Below, piece after piece: positions 27,449-35,034 of a stretch of DNA of 64,000 nt; position 1 is the stretch's first letter, and each line of letters begins with the position of its first letter. Under the pieces are notes generated by a model. It was not told where the DNA came from, did not search any database, and saw only the letters and a list, made by a program, of their open reading frames with translations. The DNA comes from Microbacterium aurantiacum (lineage in GTDB: Bacteria > Actinomycetota > Actinomycetes > Actinomycetales > Microbacteriaceae), in NCBI RefSeq assembly GCF_002872075.1, contig NZ_PGGU01000009.1, positions 1-64,000 of the forward strand, read 5' to 3'. The translations under genes and the position numbers were made by a program.

Positions 27449-28369
27449 GTGATTGTCGTCGTATGCCCAGGTCAGGGCTCGCAGACCCCCGGTTTCCTCG
27501 CCCCGTGGCTCGAACTGGACGGTGCGGCCGAACGCCTCGCCGGCTATTCGGAGGCTGCCGAGGTCGATCTGCAGCAGCACGGAACCGTGTCGGATGCCGA
27601 CACCATCCGTGACACCCGCATCGCGCAGCCGCTCATCGTCGCGGCGTCGCTGATCGCCGCGGACGCACTGGCTGCCCGTGCCGGTCGCCGGGCCGACGGC
27701 ATCGCCGGCCATTCGGTGGGCGAGATCGCCGCGCTCGTCGGGAGCGGGGTGCTCGACGCCACGACAGGCATGCGCCTGGTCGGTATCCGCGGTCGCGCGA
27801 TGGCGGATGCCGCAGCTCACACCCCCACCGGCATGAGCGCCGTCCTCGGCGGCGACGAGCAGGCCGTCCTCGACCGGCTCGCGGAACTCGAGCTGTCTCC
27901 CGCGAACTACAACGGCGGCGGCCAACTCGTCGTGGCCGGCGCTCTCCCCGCGCTCGCTGCTCTCGCGGAGGCGCCGGTGAAGGGCACCAGGGTCATTCCG
28001 CTGCAGGTCGCCGGCGCATTCCACACCGCATACATGGCCTCGGCCGTCGCGGCTCTGCGCACCGCCGTCGCGGAGACCTCGCCTGCTGATCCCGAGATCA
28101 CACTGTGGACCAACCGTGACGGCTCCGTCGTCACCGACGGCGCGCAGGCTCTGGACTACCTCGTCGATCAGGTCTCCTCGCCCGTGCGCTGGGACCTCTG
28201 CATGGCATCGTTCGCCGACCACGGCATCACCGGGCTCATCGAGCTCGCGCCGGCCGGAGCTCTGACCGGCCTCGCGAAGCGCGGTCTGCGCGGTGTGCCG
28301 ACCGTCGCCGTGAAAACCCCCGAAGACCTCGATGCGGCCGTCGCGCTGCTGAACGGAGAATCCGCATGA
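27449..28369 (+). CDS. fabD: malonyl-CoA:ACP transacylase
   Basis: 306 residues from GTG 27449. The active-site serine is S89 in GHSVGE, the partner is H192 in GAFHTAYM, and the N terminus carries the conserved CPGQGSQ. It loads malonyl groups onto the acyl carrier protein for fatty acid elongation. It is the first gene of fabD-fabH-acpP-fabF, and its stop overlaps the fabH start (ATGA). The message may be leaderless or have a very short leader. Confidence 0.96.
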   Translation: MIVVVCPGQGSQTPGFLAPWLELDGAAERLAGYSEAAEVDLQQHGTVSDADTIRDTRIAQPLIVAASLIAADALAARAGRRADGIAGHSVGEIAALVGSGVLDATTGMRLVGIRGRAMADAAAHTPTGMSAVLGGDEQAVLDRLAELELSPANYNGGGQLVVAGALPALAALAEAPVKGTRVIPLQVAGAFHTAYMASAVAALRTAVAETSPADPEITLWTNRDGSVVTDGAQALDYLVDQVSSPVRWDLCMASFADHGITGLIELAPAGALTGLAKRGLRGVPTVAVKTPEDLDAAVALLNGESA

Positions 28370-29367
28370 GCCCGACGCTGACTCAGATCACCGGTCCCGC
28401 GTTCACGCGGATCTACTCCTACGGCGCGGCGCGCGGCGAGAACGCCGTGCCGAACGAGGACCTCATCGGCCCGATCGATTCCAGCGACGAGTGGATCCAG
28501 CAGCGCACCGGCATCATCACGCGCGCTCGCGCGGTCAAGGAGACCGATGCCATCGATCTCGCCACCACTGCTGCGGTCGAGGCGATCGAGAAGGGCGGCG
28601 TGCCCGCCGACCAGATCGACCTGGTCATCGTCGCCACCATCAGCAACCCCAAGCAGACCCCCTCGGTCTCTGCGATCGTCGCCGACCGCGTCGGAGCGAA
28701 CCCGGCAGCCGCCTACGACATCAACGCCGCATGCGCCGGCTACTCCTACGCGGTGACGCAGGCCGACGCGCTCATCCGCGCCGGTGCCGCTCGCTACGCG
28801 CTGGTCATCGGCACCGAGAAGCTCTCCGACGTCGTCGACCCGACCGATCGCAGCATCTCCTTCCTCCTCGGCGACGGTGCCGGCGCCGCTCTCATCGGCC
28901 CCAGTGACACACCGGGGATCGCGCCCGCCGTGTGGGGATCCGACGGCTCGAAGGCGGATGCCGTGGGCATGAACCACACGCTCACCGACTTCCGTGACGG
29001 CGTGGCTCCCTGGCCGACGCTCCGCCAGGAGGGCCCGACGGTGTTCCGCTGGGCGGTGTGGGAGATGGCGAAGGTCGCCCGCCAGGCGCTCGAGAAGGCC
29101 GGTATCGAAGCATCCGACCTCGCAGCCTTCATCCCCCATCAGGCCAACCTGCGCATCATCGACGAGTTCGCCAAGCAGCTGAAGCTGCCCGAGACCACGG
29201 TGATCGCCCGAGACATCGAGACGACCGGGAACACCTCAGCGGCATCGATCCCGCTGGCGAGCCACCGCCTGATGGCCGAGCACCCCGAGCTGTCGGGCGG
29301 CCTGGCTCTGCAGATCGGCTTCGGCGCCGGACTCGTGTTCGCCGCCCAGGTCGTCGTCCTCCCCTGA
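28366..29367 (+). CDS. fabH: 3-oxoacyl-ACP synthase III
   Basis: 333 residues. The catalytic triad is visible: C123 in NAACAGYSY, H258 in PHQAN and N289 in TGNTSAAS. It condenses an acyl-CoA starter with malonyl-ACP; actinobacterial enzymes often prefer branched starters, which cannot be judged here. The start overlaps the fabD stop by four bases. Confidence 0.96.
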   Translation: MSPTLTQITGPAFTRIYSYGAARGENAVPNEDLIGPIDSSDEWIQQRTGIITRARAVKETDAIDLATTAAVEAIEKGGVPADQIDLVIVATISNPKQTPSVSAIVADRVGANPAAAYDINAACAGYSYAVTQADALIRAGAARYALVIGTEKLSDVVDPTDRSISFLLGDGAGAALIGPSDTPGIAPAVWGSDGSKADAVGMNHTLTDFRDGVAPWPTLRQEGPTVFRWAVWEMAKVARQALEKAGIEASDLAAFIPHQANLRIIDEFAKQLKLPETTVIARDIETTGNTSAASIPLASHRLMAEHPELSGGLALQIGFGAGLVFAAQVVVLP

Positions 29368-29434
29368 GAACGCCCGACCTTCCCTAGACTGTTCCACGGT
29401 TCCGATTACAACCCGCAAGAAAGAGGAAGACCAC

Positions 29435-29683
29435 ATGGCTTTCACCAACGATGAGGTCCTCGCCGGCCTCGCAGAACTCATCACCGACGAGACCGGCATC
29501 TCCGCAGACGAGGTCGCGCTCGAGAAGTCGTTCACCGACGACCTCGACATCGACTCGATCTCGATGATGACGATCGTCGTCAACGCCGAGGAGAAGTTCG
29601 GCGTCACCATCCCCGACGACGAGGTCAAGAACCTCAAGACCGTCGGCGACGCCGTGAACTTCATCGTCGCAGGCCAGGAGTAG
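29435..29683 (+). CDS. acpP: acyl carrier protein
   Basis: 82 residues, strongly acidic. The phosphopantetheine attachment serine is S41 in DIDSISMM. GAAAGAGGAAG precedes the ATG. It carries growing acyl chains for the neighbouring enzymes. The gene is followed by a long hairpin before fabF. Confidence 0.97.
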   Translation: MAFTNDEVLAGLAELITDETGISADEVALEKSFTDDLDIDSISMMTIVVNAEEKFGVTIPDDEVKNLKTVGDAVNFIVAGQE

Positions 29684-29690
29684 TACGACG

Positions 29691-29725
29691 GGATGCCACC
29701 CCCGCATCTGCGGGGCGTGGCATCC
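29691..29725 (+). terminator. intra-operon hairpin between acpP and fabF
   Basis: GGATGCCAC (29691-29699) pairs with GTGGCATCC (29717-29725), with an inner CCCCGC/GCGGGG stem. There is no uridine tract. It may be a partial terminator or an RNA-stabilising 3' end that raises acpP output relative to fabF. Confidence 0.6.
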
Positions 29726-29774
29726 TCTGCCTTGCCCGAATTCTGCTCCACCCCGCCCGACAAGGAACCACACC

Positions 29775-31013
29775 ATGACCAAGCGCATCGTCGTCACCGG
29801 CATCGGCGCCACTTCCGCCATCGGCGGGACCGCTCCGGACAACTGGACCAACCTGCTCGCAGGCATGTCCGGAACCCGGACCCTCGAGCACGACTGGGTC
29901 GAGCAGTACCAGCTCCCCGTCACCTTCGCCGCCGAAGCCATCGTCCGCCCCGAAGAGGTTCTGCCCCGCCACGAGGCCAAGCGCCTCGACCCGTCGTCGC
30001 AGTTCGCGCTGATCGCGGCACGCGAAGCCTGGGCCGACGCAGGCTCCCCCGAGGTGGACCCCGAGCGCCTCGGCATCGACTTCGCCACCGGTATCGGCGG
30101 TCTGTGGACGCTGCTCGACGCCTGGGACACCCTGCGCGAGAAGGGTCCGCGGCGCGTCATGCCGTTGACCGTCCCGATGCTCATGCCCAACGCCGCAGCC
30201 GGCAACCTCTCGCTCCAGTTCCAGGCGCGCGCCTACGCGCAGACGGTGGTGAGCGCGTGCGCGTCGAGCACCGAGTCGATCATCCACGCCTTCCACCACC
30301 TGCAGGACGGCGACGCCGACATCGTGATCGCCGGCGGCACTGAATCCGCGATCCACCCCATCACCATGGCCTCCTTCGCGTCGGCGCAGGCCTTGTCCCG
30401 CCGCAACGACGACCCGGCGACCGCCTCCCGCCCCGGCGCGATCGACCGTGACGGCTTCGTCATGGGCGAGGGTGCTGCCGTGCTGATTCTCGAGACCGAG
30501 GAGCACGCGAAGGCACGCGGCGCCAAGATCTACGGGTACGTGCTCGGTGGCAGCGTCACCGCCGACGCATATCACATCACCGGCAACGATCCGGAAGGCA
30601 CCGGGGCCGCACGCGCGGTGACCCAGGCACTCGCGGAGGCCGGCGTCACGCCGGATCAGGTCACGCACATCAATGCGCACGCGACCTCGACCCCCGTCGG
30701 CGATCCCAACGAGTACGTCGCTCTCAAGAAGGTCTTCGGTGACCGACTCGATGAGATCCCCGTCTCCGCGACGAAAGCGTCCACCGGCCACCTGCTCGGC
30801 GGCACCGGCGCGCTGGAGGCGATCTTCTCGCTCCTCGCCCTGCGCGATCGTGTCGCCCCGCCGACGATCAACATGACCGAGCCCGATCCGGCCGTGCCGT
30901 TCCGCCTCTCGGGCGAACCCACTCCGCTCGGCGACGGACCGCAGATCGCAATCAGCAACTCGTTCGGCTTCGGCGGGCACAATGCCGTCGCCGTCTTCGC
31001 GAACGCCGACTGA
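29775..31013 (+). CDS. fabF: 3-oxoacyl-ACP synthase II
   Basis: 412 residues. The Cys-His-His set is C162 (VVSACASST), H302 (NAHATSTP) and H339 (STGHLLGG). It performs the repeated Claisen condensations of fatty acid elongation. It is the last gene of the fab operon, 91 bases after acpP with a hairpin between, and a strong terminator follows. Confidence 0.96.
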   Translation: MTKRIVVTGIGATSAIGGTAPDNWTNLLAGMSGTRTLEHDWVEQYQLPVTFAAEAIVRPEEVLPRHEAKRLDPSSQFALIAAREAWADAGSPEVDPERLGIDFATGIGGLWTLLDAWDTLREKGPRRVMPLTVPMLMPNAAAGNLSLQFQARAYAQTVVSACASSTESIIHAFHHLQDGDADIVIAGGTESAIHPITMASFASAQALSRRNDDPATASRPGAIDRDGFVMGEGAAVLILETEEHAKARGAKIYGYVLGGSVTADAYHITGNDPEGTGAARAVTQALAEAGVTPDQVTHINAHATSTPVGDPNEYVALKKVFGDRLDEIPVSATKASTGHLLGGTGALEAIFSLLALRDRVAPPTINMTEPDPAVPFRLSGEPTPLGDGPQIAISNSFGFGGHNAVAVFANAD

Positions 31014-31030
31014 CGGATCGCATACGCGCA

Positions 31031-31063
31031 GGAGGCCCCGGGAGTGATCTCCCGGGGCCTCTT
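31031..31063. terminator. fab operon terminator
   Basis: A 13-base stem (31032-31044 with 31049-31061, GAGGCCCCGGGAG) around TGAT, followed by TT, lies between fabF and the convergent YczE-like gene. Confidence 0.88.
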
Positions 31064-31082
31064 CCGTTCGTGTTATCGGGGG

Positions 31083-31748
31083 TCAGCGCGCCGTGATGGG
31101 TGCGAGCCGACGCGAGCGCTCTTCGCGAGGCCGTCTGATGCGCGGCAGGAACCATCCGATGAGCGGGCCCACGCCCAGAGCGAAGAGCACCGTGCCGACG
31201 CCGACAGGGCCGCCGAGCAGGAAGCCGACGAGAAGCACGCTGCCCTCGATGAGGGTGCGCACGATCCACACCTTCCATCCGGTGACACGGACCAACCCGG
31301 TCATCAGGCCGTCCCGCGGGCCGGGTCCGAAGTCCGCCGAGATGTAGAGTCCGGTGGCGAAGGAAAGCAGGACGAGTCCCACGATGAAGAGCGGCGCTCC
31401 GACCCAGACCGAGGGCACCGGCGGAAGCAGCCAGAGGGTCAGGTCCGCACTCGGGCCGACCAGCAACGCGTTGAGGACCGTACCCAGGCCGAGGCGCTGT
31501 CGAAGCGGAATCCACAGCAGGAGCACGGCGATCGCGACGAGGTTCGTGATCAGCCCGTACCCGATGCCGGTGCGGCCGGTGATTCCGAGCGAGAGGACGT
31601 CCCAGGGCGCCACACCGATGCCGCCCCGCACCATCAGCCCCAGGGCCACCCCGTACAGGAGCAGGCCGATGAGGAGCTGGAGCATCCTCTCGACGAGATC
31701 CCGCCGGCTGGTGGCGGTGACGGGAAGGAAGACGGTGCGCAGGAGCAT
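31083..31748 (-). CDS. YczE/YitT-like integral membrane protein
   Basis: 221 residues with about six hydrophobic segments and an arginine-rich C terminus. GIGVAPWDVLSLGI and FGPGPRDGLMTGL are typical of the YczE/YyaS/YitT family. The substrate is unknown. The divergent MocR-type gene at 31844 is the usual partner (YczR), and the two share a palindromic operator at 31797-31829. GGAG lies close before ATG 31748. Confidence 0.85.
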   Translation of the reverse strand: MLLRTVFLPVTATSRRDLVERMLQLLIGLLLYGVALGLMVRGGIGVAPWDVLSLGITGRTGIGYGLITNLVAIAVLLLWIPLRQRLGLGTVLNALLVGPSADLTLWLLPPVPSVWVGAPLFIVGLVLLSFATGLYISADFGPGPRDGLMTGLVRVTGWKVWIVRTLIEGSVLLVGFLLGGPVGVGTVLFALGVGPLIGWFLPRIRRPREERSRRLAPITAR

Positions 31749-31796
31749 TCTCCTATCGTGCCGGTCATCCGGTATCGGATTCTGAGGCCACTGGAC

Positions 31797-31829
31797 GCAA
31801 AGTGGTCTGATCATCTCGTGCCACTTTGC
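31797..31829. promoter_or_regulatory. operator of the MocR/YczE divergent promoter
   Basis: GCAAAGTGG (31797-31805) and CCACTTTGC (31821-31829) are perfect 9-base inverted arms with a 15-base spacer. A further CCACT half-site lies at 31788-31792. The right arm is immediately before the GACAAT -10 (31832-31837) of the regulator gene, which suggests autoregulation. Confidence 0.65.
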
Positions 31830-31843
31830 AGGACAATGGATGC

Positions 31844-33247
31844 ATGGGATCTCGACTGACCGAACTGCTCGGAGCACGGCAGGTTTCGGGATACAGCGCC
31901 TCCCGTCTCTCGGCTCAGATCCGCGCACTGATCCTCGACGGGCGCCTGACCGTGGGAGAACGACTGCCCAGCGAGCGTGCACTCGCCGTCGAACTGCAGC
32001 GATCCCGTTCCACCGTCACGCGCGCGTACGACATCCTCGACACCGAGGGATACGTGGACCGGATCCACGGCGGCGGGACGCGGGTGACCCTCCCTCACGG
32101 CTACCTCGCACCCGTCCCGATCGTCAGTGAGACGTCGATCGACATGTCGATCGCCTCGATGGACTCGACTCCCGGTCTTTACGATGCGACGGTGCGCTCG
32201 CTCCCTCGCCTGGCGGCTCTCCGAAGTTCGAGCGGCTACGAACTGCAGGGGCTCCCGGAACTCCGTGAGGCGGTGGCGCGACGCTTCACGGAGCGCGGAG
32301 CGGCGACCTCACCAGACGAGATCGTGATCACCGCCGGCGCGATGCACGCTCTCAATCTCGTCCTCACGACGATCGGCCGGCGCGGAGACCGTGTTCTCGT
32401 CGAACAGCCGACGTTCCCGCATGCGATCGAAGCCCTCCGTCGCCACGGGTATCGCACGCAGCCCACCCCCGTCGACGAGGACGGCTGGGACCCGCGGCAT
32501 CTCACCGGTGTCCTGCTCGGCTCCCGCCCTCAAGCGGCCTACCTGATCCCCGATTTCCACAATCCCACCGGGGCCACGATGAAGGACGCCGAACGAGATA
32601 CCATCGCGGCGACGGCGCGCAGCACCGGCACGCTGCTGATCGTGGACGAGACGACCGTGGAACTCGACATCGATCGCGGGTGGTCGCCCGCGCCGATGTC
32701 GTCGTTCAGTCCCGGCGTCGTCACCATCGGGTCGATGTCGAAGCTGGCGTGGGGCGGGCTCCGCATCGGCTGGATCCGTGCGGATCGTCGTCTTGTCGCG
32801 CGCGTCCTGGCGTTGCGTTCCTCGTACGATCTCGGTACCGCGCTGCTGGAGCAGTGCATCGCCGCCGAGCTGCTCGCCGATCTGCCGTCGTTGAAGGCGC
32901 ACGTCAGCGCACGCCTGAGTGCGGGGCGTTCTGCCGTGGCCGACGGCCTGGCGGCCATCGATGGCATCAGGATGCCGTCCACACCGGGAGGACTCTCGGC
33001 ATGGGTGGACCTGGGGGCGCCGGTCTCGACGGCGCTCTCGCTCGCCGCACGCGAGCAGCAACTGATCCTGCCGCCTGGCCCGCGCTTCACGACGGGTGGC
33101 GTGCTCGAACGCCGGATGCGGATACCGATCTCGTTCCCTCCTGCGCAGGCCGCGGACGCGATGGCGCGGCTCCGCGTCGCGTGGGAGCACGTCTCCCAGA
33201 GCGATGGAGGAGCGTTCGGGGACCTGCCCCGCTCGGCTGTGGTCTGA
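31844..33247 (+). CDS. MocR/GntR-type regulator with aminotransferase-like domain (YczR-like)
   Basis: 467 residues. An N-terminal winged helix of the GntR type (residues ~15-80, with GERLPSERALAVELQRSRSTVTRAYDIL split across it) is linked to a fold-type I aminotransferase domain. The PLP region is visible (PDFHNPTGA, VDETTVELD, GSMSKLAWGGLRIGW with the Schiff-base Lys). MocR proteins sense PLP or amino compounds. ATG 31844 has GACAAT six bases upstream. Its likely target is the divergent YczE-like gene. Confidence 0.9.
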   Translation: MGSRLTELLGARQVSGYSASRLSAQIRALILDGRLTVGERLPSERALAVELQRSRSTVTRAYDILDTEGYVDRIHGGGTRVTLPHGYLAPVPIVSETSIDMSIASMDSTPGLYDATVRSLPRLAALRSSSGYELQGLPELREAVARRFTERGAATSPDEIVITAGAMHALNLVLTTIGRRGDRVLVEQPTFPHAIEALRRHGYRTQPTPVDEDGWDPRHLTGVLLGSRPQAAYLIPDFHNPTGATMKDAERDTIAATARSTGTLLIVDETTVELDIDRGWSPAPMSSFSPGVVTIGSMSKLAWGGLRIGWIRADRRLVARVLALRSSYDLGTALLEQCIAAELLADLPSLKAHVSARLSAGRSAVADGLAAIDGIRMPSTPGGLSAWVDLGAPVSTALSLAAREQQLILPPGPRFTTGGVLERRMRIPISFPPAQAADAMARLRVAWEHVSQSDGGAFGDLPRSAVV

Positions 33248-33250
33248 ATG

Positions 33251-33290
33251 CGACGAGGACCCCGCCCCAGTCGGGGTGAGGTCCTCGTCG
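33251..33290. terminator. bidirectional terminator
   Basis: The outer stem CGACGAGGAC/GTCCTCGTCG (33251-33260 with 33281-33290) and an inner CCCCG-type stem form one long hairpin. It lies between the MocR gene and the convergent DUF3145 gene. The next ~100 bases before the DUF3145 stop hold nothing recognisable. Confidence 0.82.
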
Positions 33291-33394
33291 AGCGGAGAGT
33301 GGGGATACGTCTTCTCAGCGTCCGGGAAGATTCACCGGCATCCGATACTCACGCCTCCCCCGCTCCGGGCCTCGGGGCTGATCACCGAAGGCGA

Positions 33395-33898
33395 TCAGCC
33401 CACCTTGTGGAGCCAGACGACGCGCGCGTCGTCGCTGGCGTGGCGGAAGGGCTCCAGCTCCTCGTCCCAGACGGAGCCGAGCGCGACGTCGAGTTCCCGC
33501 TGGAGTTCGACGGCACTGCCGGCGGCGATCTCCATCGCATAGCGGATGCGATCCTCGCCGATGACGATGTTGCCCGCGGCATCCGTCTGCGCGTAGTGGA
33601 TGCCGAGGTCGGGCGTGTGCAACCAGCGGCCGCCGTCGCTGCGAGGCGTGGGGTCCTCGGTGACCTCGAAGCGCAGGTGCTCCCACCCGCGGATGGCGGT
33701 CGCGAGCACAGCGCCCGTGCCGACGGGGCCGTCCCAGTAGAACTCCGCGCGCTGCGCGCCTTCGAGGACGGGCTGTTCGGTCCAGTCGAAGTTCACCGCG
33801 CGACCGATAGCGCGACCCACCGCCCATTCGAGGTGCGGGCAGAGCGCGCGGGGTGCGGAGTGGATGTACACCACTCCGCGTGCGTAAGCCGTCGCCAT
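33395..33898 (-). CDS. DUF3145 family protein
   Basis: 167 residues, soluble, opening ATAYARGVVYIHSAPRALCPHLEWA, which is diagnostic of the actinobacterial DUF3145 family. The function is unknown. GGAGAG lies three bases before ATG 33898. It is a single-gene unit flanked by hairpins. Confidence 0.87.
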   Translation of the reverse strand: MATAYARGVVYIHSAPRALCPHLEWAVGRAIGRAVNFDWTEQPVLEGAQRAEFYWDGPVGTGAVLATAIRGWEHLRFEVTEDPTPRSDGGRWLHTPDLGIHYAQTDAAGNIVIGEDRIRYAMEIAAGSAVELQRELDVALGSVWDEELEPFRHASDDARVVWLHKVG

Positions 33899-34023
33899 GA
33901 TCTCTCCGTTTCATCAGGTGCGTCTTCCCCAACGACCTGAGCCAACGAAGTGGCGAGAATATGCGGTTGTGCGCCCATTCTCGCCCAGTCCGGCCGAAAT
34001 AACAAGCGTGTGATTCAGACGAC

Positions 34024-34053
34024 GGAAGCCCCGGTCTCGCGACCGGGGCTTCC
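34024..34053. terminator. terminator downstream of the oxygenase-like gene
   Basis: A perfect 13-base stem (34024-34036 with 34041-34053, GGAAGCCCCGGTC) with a four-base loop, about 30 bases after the minus-strand stop at 34086. Confidence 0.85.
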
Positions 34054-34085
34054 TCTCACGAACGGGTCCTGAGTTTGTCGAGAGG

Positions 34086-34871
34086 TCAGGCCTCGCTCAT
34101 CGCCAGCTTGGCCTGCTGACCCTTGGCGGCGTAGTAGGCGGCGCGAGCGGCATCCTTGCGCGCCTGCTCGGCGTAGCCTGCTTCGAGCACGTCCTGAGCG
34201 ACCTCGTAGTTGGGGACGTCGTCGGTGCCGTTGTACTTCTCGATGTACGCGTCGAGCTCGGGACCCGAGGTCCACGAGGTGATCAGGCAGTAGCGCGGCT
34301 CGGTGCCGTTGTGCGTGGCCGCGTGCCACAGACGCTGGGTGTCGACGATGAGCTGCGCGCCGGCCGGGAGGGCGATGCGGTACTCGATGCTCGGGTCGGT
34401 GCGGTTCTCACGCAGGACGAAGTAACTGTCCTTGTCGTCGGTGAGGTTGAAGAAGCCGCGGACGACCCAGCCGGTGCCGTCGGGGTTCAGCCGGTTGTTG
34501 TCATCCTGGTGCAGGTTGTAGAGGCACTCGCCGTAGGGAGTGGGCTGCAGTTCGATGACGCGGCAGCGGCCGACGTTGGCGCCCGGCTCCTGCGCGCGAC
34601 GCGTCAGGTTCGGGGCCTTCGCGACCTGCGAGTCGATCCAGACGCCGTCCTTGTCGGTGCGCGGCGGCTTGTGGTTCCAGAAGCCGTTGCACTCGATGTC
34701 GCCGAATGCGCTGGCGAGCGGCGCGAACCGCGTGTCGCCGGAGGACTTCCAGTCGTTGTACTCGATGTCCAGCCACTCTTTGGGGTCGAGTTCCTGGTTG
34801 TAGCTGTCGAGGACGACGAAGCCCTTTTCCTCGAGGGCAGCGGATTTGATGTATCCCATGATCTGACTCAT
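34086..34871 (-). CDS. putative Fe(II)/2-oxoglutarate-dependent oxygenase-like protein
   Basis: 261 residues, soluble. A candidate metal triad is visible: H121-x-D123 (LYNLHQDDNN) and a distal histidine in LWHAATH (H183 or H187), followed by EPRYCLITSW where R193 could bind 2-oxoglutarate. Spacing of about 60 residues and the PAGAQLIVDTQ strand before the second histidine fit the double-stranded beta-helix fold. I do not recognise the specific family. A DtxR/IdeR-like box lies 41 bases upstream, suggesting iron control. AAGGA is very close to ATG 34871; ATG 34859 is an alternative start. Confidence 0.65.
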   Translation of the reverse strand: MSQIMGYIKSAALEEKGFVVLDSYNQELDPKEWLDIEYNDWKSSGDTRFAPLASAFGDIECNGFWNHKPPRTDKDGVWIDSQVAKAPNLTRRAQEPGANVGRCRVIELQPTPYGECLYNLHQDDNNRLNPDGTGWVVRGFFNLTDDKDSYFVLRENRTDPSIEYRIALPAGAQLIVDTQRLWHAATHNGTEPRYCLITSWTSGPELDAYIEKYNGTDDVPNYEVAQDVLEAGYAEQARKDAARAAYYAAKGQQAKLAMSEA

Positions 34872-34911
34872 GTCCTTTCATCGGGGGCCAGCACGTTTTA
34901 ACAGGCCCTGA

Positions 34912-34930
34912 TAAGGCAAGCCTAACAGCG
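34912..34930 (-). promoter_or_regulatory. DtxR/IdeR-like iron box
   Basis: TAAGGCAAGCCTAACAGCG agrees at 13 of 19 positions with TTAGGTTAGCCTAACCTAA, and its core TAAGGC-AA-GCCTAA is nearly palindromic. It sits just upstream of the region expected to hold the minus-strand promoter (TTAAAA near 34898) of the oxygenase-like gene. Confidence 0.55.
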
Positions 34931-35034
34931 AAGCCCGCGCGTTCCCCGGAGGGCCGCCGTGGAGAGCCAATAGACTGATCGGGGCGTCGGGCGAGTCCTC
35001 GGCACCGCGCACTACGGGAGGACGAGACACCAGC

